Assembly: GCA_029781975.1 (NCBI GenBank)
Contig: JAKOVQ010000013.1
Span: 17,791-81,790, forward strand
DNA length: 64,000 nt
From: Acidobacteriota bacterium
GTDB taxonomy: Bacteria > Acidobacteriota > Thermoanaerobaculia > UBA5066
Direction: 5' to 3'
In this document: positions 39,667 through 48,708 of the stretch, in pieces
How positions within the stretch are numbered: the stretch's first letter is position 1
How the letters are laid out: each line of letters opens with the position of its first letter
Made by a program: the position numbers and the translations under genes
The notes under the pieces: model-generated
What the model saw: only the letters and a program-made list of their open reading frames with translations
What the model was told of the DNA's origin: nothing
Databases searched by the model: none

Positions 39667-41574
39667 ATGCGTCCTTTCTCGAGAGGTCCCCTCGACGCGT
39701 TCCGTGTCGGCCTCCTGCTGGGGGCCGTGGGGCTGAGCGCAGCCTCGCCGGCCTTCGGCTCCCCGATTCCCAGGGACGTCGGGTCGACCGACACCGCGCC
39801 GCTCGCAGGGGTCCTCCGCGGGAACGGCGCTCCCCTCGCCGGAGTCACGCTGGTGATCCGTCGCCTCTCCGGCGCCACGTCGTCTCTCGTCCGGCTCGTC
39901 AAGACGGAGGCCGACGGGACCTTCTGCTGGAGCGACGCCCCCGCGGGTGTCTACTCGATCTTCTCGACCGCCCCTGGCTTCCGTCCCTCCGTCCGCCAGG
40001 TCCTCCACCGGAGCGGGCGAGATGCCGTCTCCTTCGTCGGCATGGACCTCGAGCGCGACCGCCGCGGGGTCCTCCCCTCCGGTCCCGGCGGAACACTGGA
40101 TCCCTGGGCGGCCCGGGCCGCCGTCGAGGGGGACGTCCTCCGCGACCTCTCCCCGGCCGCCGCCCCCGCGACGACCTCGCCCGCGCCCGACGCTCCCGGC
40201 CCGTCCGTCCTCGCCCAGCGCGAGCAGACGACGAAGCTCCCCGTGACAGCGTCGGTCCGCTCGGTCCACGGTTTCGGCGCCGAGGGCGAACGGAGCGTGA
40301 CGCAGACGGCCCTCGACGTGGAAGGGACCGTCGCCGGCTCGGTCCGATGGGGGATTGCGGGGGCCTACAACAGGATCACGTCTCCCGAAGGGAACCTGGT
40401 GGGGGACGCCTCCAACATCGCGATCGACGTGACCCCGGGATCGAGCCAGCGGTTCCACGCCTCGTCGCGCCTCCAGTCGCTCGAAGGGGGCGCCCCCGAC
40501 GAGTCGAGCTTCGGGACACACGCCGTCGGCTGGAGCGGGAGCACCGGGGAGCGCTCCCGCGCCTCGGTCCTCGCGCGCGTCGTCTCGCAGCGCAACCTCG
40601 ACCCCGCGAGCCCCGCGGTCGGCGTCGCGCTCCGTCCGTCGAGCGCGTTCGAGGTGGCGGCGGACTACCAGACGGACCTCGATCCCGGCCGCTTCGTCCG
40701 CTTCGTCGTGGGCTACCGCGCCGAGGACGATCGGGGGCCGGGGGCACCCCAGCTCCGGCCGCTCCGCGAGACGCGCGTCGGCGGCGTGGCGGGTCTCCGG
40801 GTCGTCGACGGGGTCTTCCTGGAAGGAGGCGGGACCGGGGACTTCTCCGACCGTTCGCGCGGCGTGACGCCCGAGCTGACCGTGCGGCTCACCGGCTCGG
40901 CCCTCACCCTCTACGGGTTCGCCTCGCGCCGGTTCGAGAGCCGGCTGGACGACGGGATCGCTCCCCTGTACGTCGGGATCGACGCGGCCGACCTGACGCG
41001 AGCGACCCAGTCGCTCTACCGGGCGGGGCTCCGGATGGGCGACCGCGGGTCCACGTCCGTCGACGTCGAGGGGAGCCGCCGCGAGCTCCGGGAGAACGTC
41101 CAGCTCGTCCTGAACCCCGACTTCATCGACCGCGTCGACGCCCTCTACCTGTTCGCCGGGGACGTCGCGGACGAGGTGGCCGGCAGGGCGACGTTCCGGA
41201 TCGCGGAGGGCGTCCCTGCCCGGCTCGCGATCCAGTACGGCCGGATCGAGGGGGACGGCGTCGGTCTCGGCATCCTCCACACCGCGAACTACGTCATCTC
41301 CAGCGGGAGCGTGGAGGTCGGCCCGACCGGCACGTCGCTCCTCGTCCGCTACCGTCTCCTCGACCAGCAGCTCTCGGGCAGCGAGAGGCCGTGGGCCTCG
41401 GCCATCCAGGCCGTCGACTTCTCCGTCGCCCAGGACCTGCCGATCCCCGCCCTCGCGGCCCTGGGATCGCGCTGGCGAGCGCTCTTCTCCCTCGAGCTCG
41501 GGACGAGGCAGGAGGGGATGGACGAGAACCGGACGAACCGGCGCATGGCCGGAGGCCTCTCGGTCAGTTTCTGA
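39667..41574 (+). CDS. Secreted carboxypeptidase-regulatory-like / beta-barrel protein
   Basis: 635 residues. Signal peptide (hydrophobic core about 14-32), then a carboxypeptidase-regulatory-like beta-sandwich (about 45-115: LAGVLRGNGAPLAGVTLVIR, KTEADGTFCWSDAPAGVYSIFSTAPG). An alanine/proline-rich linker follows (about 150-190). The long C-terminal region of alternating strands (VEGTVAGSVRWGIAGAYNRI, FEVAADYQTDL, FFLEGGG-type turns) ends in GGLSVSF with a terminal phenylalanine. This resembles TonB-dependent-type barrels of the Acidobacteria style but lacks a recognisable plug or TonB box. It probably sits in the outer membrane. It is followed by the sigma-54 promoter region of the histidine kinase. 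Confidence 0.75.
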   Translation: MRPFSRGPLDAFRVGLLLGAVGLSAASPAFGSPIPRDVGSTDTAPLAGVLRGNGAPLAGVTLVIRRLSGATSSLVRLVKTEADGTFCWSDAPAGVYSIFSTAPGFRPSVRQVLHRSGRDAVSFVGMDLERDRRGVLPSGPGGTLDPWAARAAVEGDVLRDLSPAAAPATTSPAPDAPGPSVLAQREQTTKLPVTASVRSVHGFGAEGERSVTQTALDVEGTVAGSVRWGIAGAYNRITSPEGNLVGDASNIAIDVTPGSSQRFHASSRLQSLEGGAPDESSFGTHAVGWSGSTGERSRASVLARVVSQRNLDPASPAVGVALRPSSAFEVAADYQTDLDPGRFVRFVVGYRAEDDRGPGAPQLRPLRETRVGGVAGLRVVDGVFLEGGGTGDFSDRSRGVTPELTVRLTGSALTLYGFASRRFESRLDDGIAPLYVGIDAADLTRATQSLYRAGLRMGDRGSTSVDVEGSRRELRENVQLVLNPDFIDRVDALYLFAGDVADEVAGRATFRIAEGVPARLAIQYGRIEGDGVGLGILHTANYVISSGSVEVGPTGTSLLVRYRLLDQQLSGSERPWASAIQAVDFSVAQDLPIPALAALGSRWRALFSLELGTRQEGMDENRTNRRMAGGLSVSF

Positions 41575-41588
41575 CTGCTCGCCCCTCG

Positions 41589-41647
41589 TCGCGTCCCGGT
41601 TCTTGGATATCAATCCATCAGGACATCTGACGCGACGACATCGCGTC
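41589..41647 (+). promoter_or_regulatory. Candidate enhancer (UAS) of the sigma-54 promoter
   Basis: The 7-base element TCGCGTC occurs at 41589-41595 and 41641-41647, and in reverse as GACGCGA at 41629-41635. The last two form a 7-bp inverted repeat with a 5-base spacer centred near 41638, about 98 bases upstream of the predicted start at 41736. That is the distance expected for an NtrC-type activator site. The same repeat could instead be a weak terminator of the preceding gene. Confidence 0.5.
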
Positions 41648-41709
41648 GAAACCCCATTCGCAAATGCCTCATAACACGATAGTTAGGTGTCTCCAATATT
41701 TCGAACGGA

Positions 41710-41725
41710 TGGCACCTGCTTTGCC
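41710..41725 (+). promoter_or_regulatory. Sigma-54 (-24/-12) promoter
   Basis: TGGCAC, five bases, TTGCC: a full match to the TGGCAC-N5-TTGC core. GG lies at 41711-41712 and GC at 41723-41724. The predicted start is near 41736, four bases before the ATG at 41740. The gene cluster it drives encodes a sigma-54-type activator, which suggests autoregulation. Confidence 0.8.
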
Positions 41726-41739
41726 TGTCCGAAAACGGA

Positions 41740-44490
41740 ATGCGTGCGGCGTCGCAGCGAACGGCGGCGATCGTGAGGAGAGTTCTGCTGGTCCTCCTCG
41801 TGGCGCTGCTCGTCCCTCTGGGGGCCAGCGCCGTCCGGAAATTCCGGACGGCAGGAAAGTCCGGACTCCTCCTCACCTCGGAGCCGAGCGGCTGGCGGGT
41901 CGTGTCGGAGGGAGTCTCCTCCGGGAGGACGGGCCTCCGGCCGGGTGACCTCCTCCTCATGGTCGACGGCCGGGAGGCGCGTGAGCTGCGCGATCCGGTC
42001 GGGATCCTCGAGGAGATGCCCCGCGACGTGACCCTCCTCCGGGACGGCGCCCTCGTCCGCGTCCGGACCGACACGGCCCCCGTTCCGCTCGACGCCCGGT
42101 ACGTCGTCCTGCTGGCGGTGGGCGCGGCGTTCCTGGCCGCGGCCGGCGCCGCCCTCCGCGGCTCGACCCTCGAGCCTGAGCCGGGCCCCTTCCTCCTCTT
42201 CGCGGGCTTCTCCCTCTGCGCCGCGACCGTCCTCGTCGTGACCCCGGTGCCGCCGTTCGACCGCCTGTACCGCGCCTCCGTCCTCCTCGAGGACGCCGCG
42301 CGCGCCTTCCTGCCTGCCTTCCTCCTCGCGTTCGTCCTCCGCTTCCCGCGGCGGGCGCGCCGAGCTCCGCTCGCCCCGTTGTTCGTCGCGGCGGCCGGGC
42401 TCGCCGCCGCGTCGTTCGCGACCTACCTGATCCCCCCTCCCCCGGGCGTCGACGCCACCGCGCGCATCGTCCGGCTCGACGGCGTCCAGGAGATCTGGCT
42501 CGCCGCCGGCATCCTCGCAGCGGGGGCGCGCGTCGTGCTCCTCGCACGCCGCCGGACGGACCTCGTCGCGGAGAAGCAGTGCCGCTTCCTCCTCGCCGGC
42601 ACCGTGGGGGGCCTCTTCCCGGTGGCTCTCCTCGACCTCGTCCCGCGCTTCTTCGGCGGCCACGTCCCGGTCCTGTCGACGCTCTCCATCCTCCCGCTCC
42701 TCCTCGTGCCGGTCGCCTTCACAGCGGCCCTGACGCGGTACCGGCTCTGGGACGTCGAGATCCTCGCCCGCGAGACGGGCGCCCTGCTCGGCGCCGGGTT
42801 CCTCGCCGCGGCGATCTTCGCCGGCGCGCAGCTCCTCGACCTCGGCGCCCTCGCCCCCGGCGTCCCCTACGGCCGCGGGCTCGTCGAGACCGCGGCCGGC
42901 CTCGTCCTGGCGCTGACCTTCCTTCCGGTGCGCCGGGGCCTTTCCGGCGCCCTGGCGCGTTGGCAGTACGGCGACGGCTGGGCCGAGCGCGAGAGCCTCC
43001 TCGCGCTCGTGCGCGAGCTCTCCGAGCCGCGACGCCTCGCGGAGGTCGGACCGCTCCTCGTCGACCGCGTCTCGCGGGGCCTCGCCGTCCCGCGCGCCGC
43101 CCTCCTCCTTTCGACCGGCGACGGAGCGGTGGACGGGCAGGCGGTCGACGGCGGGGGCCCGATCGCGCTCGACGAGCTCCCGGCGGGCGCCGGCCGGGGG
43201 CCGGTCCGTCTCTCCCGCCTCGCGTTCGCGTCCGAGCCGACCGCCGGCGTGGCGCGCCTCAGGCAGGCCGGATTCCGGACCCTGGCGCCGCTCGCCCTCT
43301 CCGGGCGTCTCCTCGGCCTCCTGGCGATCGCGGACAGGCACGGGCGCGAGCCCCTGTCGGTGGAGGACCTCGCGCTCCTCCAGACCGTCCTCGCCTCGGC
43401 GGCCCTCGCGATCGACCATGCGCGGCTCTACGAGCAGCTCGAGGAGCGCGCGACGGAGTACCGCCGGCTCAAGGAGTTTCACGAGGACGTCGTCGCCGGG
43501 TCGGCCGCGGCGATCGCGGCGACGGACGACGGGGGCGTCCTGACCACGGTGAACCCCGCCTTCGAGAAGCTCTTCGGGAACGGGACTCCTCTCGTCGGGA
43601 GGAGGGTCGAGGAGGTCCTGCCCGCCGCGGTCCGCTCGGCCTCGCCGGCCGGGAGGGTCGAGACGGAGGTGGGCGAGGCTCGCCGCGTCCTCGACGTCGC
43701 GGTCTCGCCGTTCCCGGGAGCGCCCGAAGGATCTCCCGCGCGGGTCTTCGTCGTCTCCGACGCCACCGAGCTGACCCGCCTGGAGAGGACGGTCGCCGAG
43801 CGGGACCGGCTCGAGGCGCTGAGCCACCTCTCGGCCGGGATGGCGCACGAGGTGAATACGCCCCTGACGGGGGTGGCGAGCTTCGCCCGGCTCCTCCTCG
43901 ACGAGACCCCGGCCGACGACCCCCGCCGGCCCATGGTGGAGAAGATCGAGCAGCAGGCGTTCCGCGCCGCGAGGCTCGTCGGGAGCCTCCTCGACCTGGC
44001 GCGCGGCCGGCCCCGCCAGATGACGCCGCTCGACCCGGCCGAGCTCGTCCGCGAGGCGTGCCGCGCCCTGTCGGACGAGATCGACGGACGCGGCGTCGCC
44101 CTCGAGCTGAGGATCCCGCCCGGCCTTCCCGTGATCCGCGGGCACGGCGACGCGCTCGTGCAGGTCCTCGTGAACCTCCTGAAGAACGCGGTGGAGGCGG
44201 TGTCGGCGCCCGGGAGCGGGCGCGCGGGCCCCGGACACGTCCGCGTGGCGGCGGTGCAGGCGGCCGACACGGTCGACCTGAGCGTCGAGGACGACGGGCC
44301 CGGGCTCTCCGCGGAGGAGGCCGAGAAGGTCTTCCGCCCCTTCACGTCCACGAAGACCTCCCAGGGGGGCGTCGGCCTGGGGCTCGCGATCGCGAGGGAT
44401 ATCATCCGCGCGCATGGAGGGACCCTCTCCGTCGATTCCGCCCCCGGCGGCGGGGCACGATTCACGGTGAGGCTGCCGGTCGGCGCATGA
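41740..44490 (+). CDS. Membrane histidine kinase with PDZ-like, GAF and PAS domains
   Basis: 916 residues. TM1 (about 13-33), a short extracytoplasmic PDZ-like module (about 45-110, SGRTGLRPGDLLLMVDGREA), then about seven membrane helices (about 118-390). A GAF domain (about 420-560) and a PAS domain (about 585-680, TTVNPAFEKLFGNG) follow. HisKA carries the phospho-acceptor in MAHEVNTPL (H703). The HATPase (about 780-915) has N box LVNLLKNAVEAV, G1 EDDGPGL and G2 GGVGLGLAIARD. The architecture parallels the phosphatase at 4724-7309. ATG at 41740 is nearly at the predicted transcript start. A GTG 33 bases downstream is an alternative. The stop overlaps the regulator's ATG. Confidence 0.9.
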   Translation: MRAASQRTAAIVRRVLLVLLVALLVPLGASAVRKFRTAGKSGLLLTSEPSGWRVVSEGVSSGRTGLRPGDLLLMVDGREARELRDPVGILEEMPRDVTLLRDGALVRVRTDTAPVPLDARYVVLLAVGAAFLAAAGAALRGSTLEPEPGPFLLFAGFSLCAATVLVVTPVPPFDRLYRASVLLEDAARAFLPAFLLAFVLRFPRRARRAPLAPLFVAAAGLAAASFATYLIPPPPGVDATARIVRLDGVQEIWLAAGILAAGARVVLLARRRTDLVAEKQCRFLLAGTVGGLFPVALLDLVPRFFGGHVPVLSTLSILPLLLVPVAFTAALTRYRLWDVEILARETGALLGAGFLAAAIFAGAQLLDLGALAPGVPYGRGLVETAAGLVLALTFLPVRRGLSGALARWQYGDGWAERESLLALVRELSEPRRLAEVGPLLVDRVSRGLAVPRAALLLSTGDGAVDGQAVDGGGPIALDELPAGAGRGPVRLSRLAFASEPTAGVARLRQAGFRTLAPLALSGRLLGLLAIADRHGREPLSVEDLALLQTVLASAALAIDHARLYEQLEERATEYRRLKEFHEDVVAGSAAAIAATDDGGVLTTVNPAFEKLFGNGTPLVGRRVEEVLPAAVRSASPAGRVETEVGEARRVLDVAVSPFPGAPEGSPARVFVVSDATELTRLERTVAERDRLEALSHLSAGMAHEVNTPLTGVASFARLLLDETPADDPRRPMVEKIEQQAFRAARLVGSLLDLARGRPRQMTPLDPAELVREACRALSDEIDGRGVALELRIPPGLPVIRGHGDALVQVLVNLLKNAVEAVSAPGSGRAGPGHVRVAAVQAADTVDLSVEDDGPGLSAEEAEKVFRPFTSTKTSQGGVGLGLAIARDIIRAHGGTLSVDSAPGGGARFTVRLPVGA

Positions 44491-45884
44491 ACGTCCTGGT
44501 GGTGGACGACGAGCCCGTCGTCCGAGACGTCCTGCGGACCGTCCTGGGACGCGCCGGCTTCCGGACGCGCGAGGCGGCGACGGCGGCCGAGGGGCTCGCG
44601 CGGGTGGAGCAGGAGCCCTTCGACGTGGTCCTCCTCGACCTCATGCTTCCCGACCGGCCGGGCCTCGAGGTTCTGACGGAGCTCCACCTGACGCATCCCG
44701 AGCTGCCCGTCGTCGTCATCACCGCCTACTCCTCCGTCGAGAGCGCGATCGCCGCGATGAAGGAGGGGGCGTTCCACTACGTCCCGAAGCCGTTCCGGAA
44801 CGAGGAGGTCGTCCACCTCGTCCGGCAGGCGGTCGAGAAGCGGCGGCTCGTCGCGGAGAACAAGGTCCTGAAGGCCCGCCTGACCGGGCTCTCCGGCGAC
44901 ATGGGCGAGATCGTGGGCCGCTCGGCCGTGATGGAGCAGGTCTTCACGACCATCCGGCAGGCGGCCTCGGCCCGTTCCACCGTCCTCGTGATGGGGGAGA
45001 GCGGCACCGGGAAGGAGCTCGTCGCGCGAGCCCTCCACCGGCTCTCGCCGCGCTCGGCCGGCGCGTTCGTCACCGTCCACTCGGGGGCGCTCCCGCCGGA
45101 CCTCCTCGAGTCGAACCTGTTCGGCCACGTGAAGGGGTCCTTCACGGGAGCGGTGTCGGACAAGCGGGGGCTCTTCAAGGTGGCCGACGGCGGCACGATC
45201 TTCTTCGACGAGATCGGGACCGTCCCGCTGGAGACCCAGGCGAAGCTCCTCCGCGTCCTCCAGGAGCGGGAGTTCCTCCCGGTGGGCGCCGTGGAGCCGA
45301 TCCGCTCGGACGTGCGGGTCGTCGCCGCCACCAACGCCGACCTGGGCCGCATGGTGGCCGAGGGACGCTTCCGGGAGGACCTCTACTACCGCCTCCGGGT
45401 GATCGAGATCCCCCTCCCGCCGCTCCGGGAGCGGAAGGAGGACATCCCCCTCCTGATCGAGGCGCTGATCGCGCGGGCCGCTGCGGAGAACGGCCGGCCC
45501 GTCCCCTCGGTCACCCCCGCGGCGATGAAGGCGCTCCTCGACTACGACTGGCCGGGGAACGTCCGCGAGCTGGAGAACGTCCTCGAGCGCGCGCTCGTCC
45601 TGGGCAACGGCGTCATCGGGCCGGAGCAGCTGCCGGACACGGTGAGGAGGCCGATCCCCCGGGCCGTCGCCCTGCCGGCCGACGGCCTGTCGTTCCACGA
45701 CGCCGTGGCCGCGTACGAGCGCTCGCTCCTCGTCGCCGCCCTCAGCAGGACCGGCGGCGTGCAGAAGCGGGCCGCCGAGGTGCTCCGGCTCAAGCCGACG
45801 ACCCTCAACGAGATGCTGAAGCGGCACGGGATGCTCGCCCGGGACTCGGGGTCGCGCGCGGGAGGGTCGGAGCCCCCCGCGTGA
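44487..45884 (+). CDS. NtrC-family sigma-54-dependent response regulator
   Basis: 465 residues. Receiver domain (1-118) with D7/D8, phospho-acceptor D51 in VVLLDLMLPD, T/S switch VVITAYSS and K in VPKPFR. The AAA+ domain (about 140-375) has Walker A GESGTGKE, an intact GSFTGA loop (HVKGSFTGAVSD), Walker B FFDEIGT and GNVRELENVLE. C-terminal Fis-type HTH (VQKRAAEVLRLKPTTLNEMLKRHG). It should activate sigma-54 RNA polymerase. The kinase gene overlaps upstream (ATGA) and the M14 peptidase gene overlaps downstream (GTGA), so all three form one operon. The sigma-54 promoter before the kinase is its most likely target. Confidence 0.95.
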   Translation: MNVLVVDDEPVVRDVLRTVLGRAGFRTREAATAAEGLARVEQEPFDVVLLDLMLPDRPGLEVLTELHLTHPELPVVVITAYSSVESAIAAMKEGAFHYVPKPFRNEEVVHLVRQAVEKRRLVAENKVLKARLTGLSGDMGEIVGRSAVMEQVFTTIRQAASARSTVLVMGESGTGKELVARALHRLSPRSAGAFVTVHSGALPPDLLESNLFGHVKGSFTGAVSDKRGLFKVADGGTIFFDEIGTVPLETQAKLLRVLQEREFLPVGAVEPIRSDVRVVAATNADLGRMVAEGRFREDLYYRLRVIEIPLPPLRERKEDIPLLIEALIARAAAENGRPVPSVTPAAMKALLDYDWPGNVRELENVLERALVLGNGVIGPEQLPDTVRRPIPRAVALPADGLSFHDAVAAYERSLLVAALSRTGGVQKRAAEVLRLKPTTLNEMLKRHGMLARDSGSRAGGSEPPA

Positions 45885-48676
45885 GCGGCCCCCTGCGGGC
45901 CGTGCGCGCGGCGACCGTCCTCCTCGCGGCCGGCGCGCTGCTCGCGGCGGCTCCGGTGCGGGGCGACGCAGGAGGCCGGCCGGACGGCTCGCCGGACGAC
46001 CCCGTCTTCTCCACGACCGGGATCCCGTCCGGGTTCTCGCTTCCCGAGGCCGCGCGGGACCCCGACGTCCCCCCTCCCGCCGCCGTGGTCGGCCACCGGA
46101 TCGGGGACGCCCTCACCCCGGGCGAGGACGTGGTCCGCTACGCGCGGGCCGTCGAGGGCGCGACGCCCCGGGTCCGCGTGAGCCGCTACGGCCTCACGCC
46201 CGAGGGGCGCGAGCTCGTCCTCGTCCTCGTCTCCGCGCCCGAAACCCTCCGCCGGCTCGACGAGATCCGGAAGGACCTCGTCGCGCTCCGCGACCCGCGA
46301 GCCACCGACGCGGCCGCGGCACGGCGGATCGCCGAGCGGTCGCCGGCGGTCGTCTGGATCGCCTGCGGCGTCCACGGCGACGAGGCGGCCGGCCCCGAGG
46401 CCGCGATGGCGCTCCTCTACCAGCTCGCCGCCTCGCGCTCCGACGACGTCCTCGCGATCCTGCGCGACGCCGTCGTCGTGATCGACCCTGTGGCCAACCC
46501 CGATGGCCGGGCGCGCCACGTCGCTTACTGGCGGTCGGTCGCGGGCGAGCCTCCCGACGCGGACCCGGACTCGCTCGAGAACACCCCCCCGTGGCCCGAC
46601 GGGCGGACGAACCACTTCGGGTTCGACCTGAACCGCGACTGGGCGTGGGCGACGCAGCCCGAGACGCGCGCGAGGATCGCCGCCCTCGCCTCGCTCCCCC
46701 CGCAGGTCTACGTCGACGTGCACGAGATGAGCCCGGAGGGGAGCTACTTCCTCCCTCCGCCGGCGGAGCCGATCCACCCGCGGGTGCCGGAGGGGACGCG
46801 CTCCTGGCTCGCCGCGTTCGGGAGCGCGATCTCGCGCGCCTTCGACGCGCGCGGCTGGGGCTACTTCTCGCGCGAGACCTACGACCTCTTCTATCCGGCC
46901 TACGGCGACTCGTGGCCCGTCTTCCACGGGATGGTCGGGATGACGCTCGAGGTGGGCGGGAGCGGGGGTCTCGCCTACCGCCGCCAGGACGGCCGAGTCG
47001 TGACGCTCGAGGAGCGCGCCCTGAAGCACTTCACCGCCCTCGGCGCGATCGTGAGGGCGGCCGCGGCGCGGCGCCGGGACCTCCTCGAGGACCAGGCGCG
47101 CCTCGCGCGGACCACGAGGGAGGAGGGAAGGCGGACCTTCGTCGTCCCGTCCGACCAGGACCCGGCGCGCCTCGCCGCGCTCGCGAGGCTCCTCGTCCTT
47201 CAGGGGGTCGAGGTCCGCCGGACGGTGAAGCCGCTTGCGGACGTCCCCCGGGCCGGGGCGAGCCTGCCTGCAGGCTCGCTGCTGGTCGACACCGCCCAGC
47301 CCAACGGCCGCTTCGCCGAGGTGGTCCTCGAGCCTCAGGCCGCCCTGCCGGAGTCCTTCCTGCGCGAGGAGCGGCTGCGCCTCCTGCGCGAGGAGGACGA
47401 CCGCTTCTACGACGTGACGGCCTGGAGCCTCCCCCTGGCCCTCGCCCTCAGGAGCGAATCGGTCGCCTCCGCGCCCCGGCTCCGGGCCGCGTCGGAGGGG
47501 TGGGCCGAGCCCCCCGCGCCGGAGGGGATCGGCAACCCCGCCTACGGATGGGCGCTCCCGGGGGACGACGGGACCAGCCGGAAGGCCGCCGGCCTCCTCC
47601 TCGGCTCGGGGGTGCGCGTGAGGGCCACCCTGAAGGCGTGCCGCGTCGCGGGACGGACCCTCGCCCCCGGCACCTTCGTGATCGACCGCGAGACGAACAC
47701 CGGCCTCGGACGACGGCTCGAGGAGCTGGTCGCGAACGCGGTTGCCGGGGCCGGGGCCCGGCCCGTCCCGCTCGAGCGCGCCGCGACCGAGGAGGGCCCC
47801 TCGTTCGGCTCCCGGACGCTCCTCTCCCTCGAGGTCCCGAAGGTCGTCCTCCTCACCGGCGACGGGGCCGACACCTCCTCCGTCGGAGCCCTCAGGCTGG
47901 CGCTGGAGCGCGACCTCGGCGTCTGGCCGGCCCTCCGGCGTGCCCGGGCGCTGTCCCGCCTGAAGCTCGACGGCGTGACCGTGGTGGTGGTTCCGAACGG
48001 AGGGAAGGCCTTCACCGCGGCGCTCCTCGACGAGGACAACGCCGACGCGCTCCGGCGGTTCGTCGAGTCGGGCGGAGTCGTCGTCGGGGTGCGGAAGGGG
48101 GCGGCCGTCCTCTCCGAGAAGCCGCTCTCCCTCTCGGAGGTCGCGACGTGGGAGGCCCCGAAGACGCCGACGGACGCCCCGTCCACGGCCGAGGGGGGCG
48201 CCGCCGCGGGCGCGGGAGGAGGGCGGGACTCCGCTGCCGGCGCCGATCCGAAGGCGAGCCCCGCGGCACGGCCCGCCGCGGCAGGTCCCCCGACCCCCGT
48301 CGCTGCCCTCGAGGACGACCTCGGCCGACGGGTCCTTCCGGTCCCCGGAGCCGCGCTGCGGACCGAGGCGACGCCCGAGCACCCCTTCCTCCTGGGTCTC
48401 GAGTCGAGCCCCCCGTTCCTCGTGACGGACGGGGCTCCCCCCAGGCGGCTCCCTCACGCCCGGCAGAACGTGGTCACCGTCTCCGGCGACCCCCTGGCGT
48501 CGGGTTTCGGCTGGAAGGAAGCCCTCGAGCGGTGGCGCGGCGCGCCGGTCGTCCAGCTCGAGGAGGTGGGCGAAGGGAAGGTCGTCCGTTTCGCGGCCGA
48601 CCCCGTCTTCCGCGGGATCTGGCTCGGAAGCGAGATCGTCTTCCTCGACGCCGTCCTGTTCGGCCCGTCGCTCTGA
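45881..48676 (+). CDS. Secreted M14-type zinc carboxypeptidase
   Basis: 931 residues with a signal peptide (hydrophobic core about 10-28). The M14 domain covers about 70-400. Zinc ligands are the H and E of CGVHGDEAAG and the H of YVDVHEMS. The substrate-site NRDW lies in FDLNRDWAW and the catalytic Glu is in GMTLEVGGSGG. A C-terminal half (about 640-760: VVLLTGDGADTSSVGALRLAL, VVVPNGG) resembles a glutamine-amidotransferase-like alpha/beta fold. A low-complexity Ala/Gly linker and a beta-rich end follow. It should act outside the cytoplasm on peptides or peptidoglycan fragments. The GTG at 45881 overlaps the response-regulator stop, an unusual coupling for a secreted peptidase. Confidence 0.87.
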   Translation: MSGPLRAVRAATVLLAAGALLAAAPVRGDAGGRPDGSPDDPVFSTTGIPSGFSLPEAARDPDVPPPAAVVGHRIGDALTPGEDVVRYARAVEGATPRVRVSRYGLTPEGRELVLVLVSAPETLRRLDEIRKDLVALRDPRATDAAAARRIAERSPAVVWIACGVHGDEAAGPEAAMALLYQLAASRSDDVLAILRDAVVVIDPVANPDGRARHVAYWRSVAGEPPDADPDSLENTPPWPDGRTNHFGFDLNRDWAWATQPETRARIAALASLPPQVYVDVHEMSPEGSYFLPPPAEPIHPRVPEGTRSWLAAFGSAISRAFDARGWGYFSRETYDLFYPAYGDSWPVFHGMVGMTLEVGGSGGLAYRRQDGRVVTLEERALKHFTALGAIVRAAAARRRDLLEDQARLARTTREEGRRTFVVPSDQDPARLAALARLLVLQGVEVRRTVKPLADVPRAGASLPAGSLLVDTAQPNGRFAEVVLEPQAALPESFLREERLRLLREEDDRFYDVTAWSLPLALALRSESVASAPRLRAASEGWAEPPAPEGIGNPAYGWALPGDDGTSRKAAGLLLGSGVRVRATLKACRVAGRTLAPGTFVIDRETNTGLGRRLEELVANAVAGAGARPVPLERAATEEGPSFGSRTLLSLEVPKVVLLTGDGADTSSVGALRLALERDLGVWPALRRARALSRLKLDGVTVVVVPNGGKAFTAALLDEDNADALRRFVESGGVVVGVRKGAAVLSEKPLSLSEVATWEAPKTPTDAPSTAEGGAAAGAGGGRDSAAGADPKASPAARPAAAGPPTPVAALEDDLGRRVLPVPGAALRTEATPEHPFLLGLESSPPFLVTDGAPPRRLPHARQNVVTVSGDPLASGFGWKEALERWRGAPVVQLEEVGEGKVVRFAADPVFRGIWLGSEIVFLDAVLFGPSL

Positions 48677-48708
48677 GACCGCAGGGCTAGGGCTCCCCCT
48701 GATTCACC

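Noticed and set aside
41683..44415. 910-residue minus-strand frame opposite the histidine kinase
   Set aside because: Charged low-complexity shadow. The plus strand encodes a full kinase with intact catalytic boxes.
42579..44486. Long upstream extension of the NtrC regulator frame
   Set aside because: It is an alternative frame of the kinase gene. The receiver domain begins exactly at the ATG at 44487.
45542..48457. 971-residue minus-strand frame opposite the M14 peptidase
   Set aside because: No domain and shadow composition. The plus strand has the zinc ligands and signal peptide.
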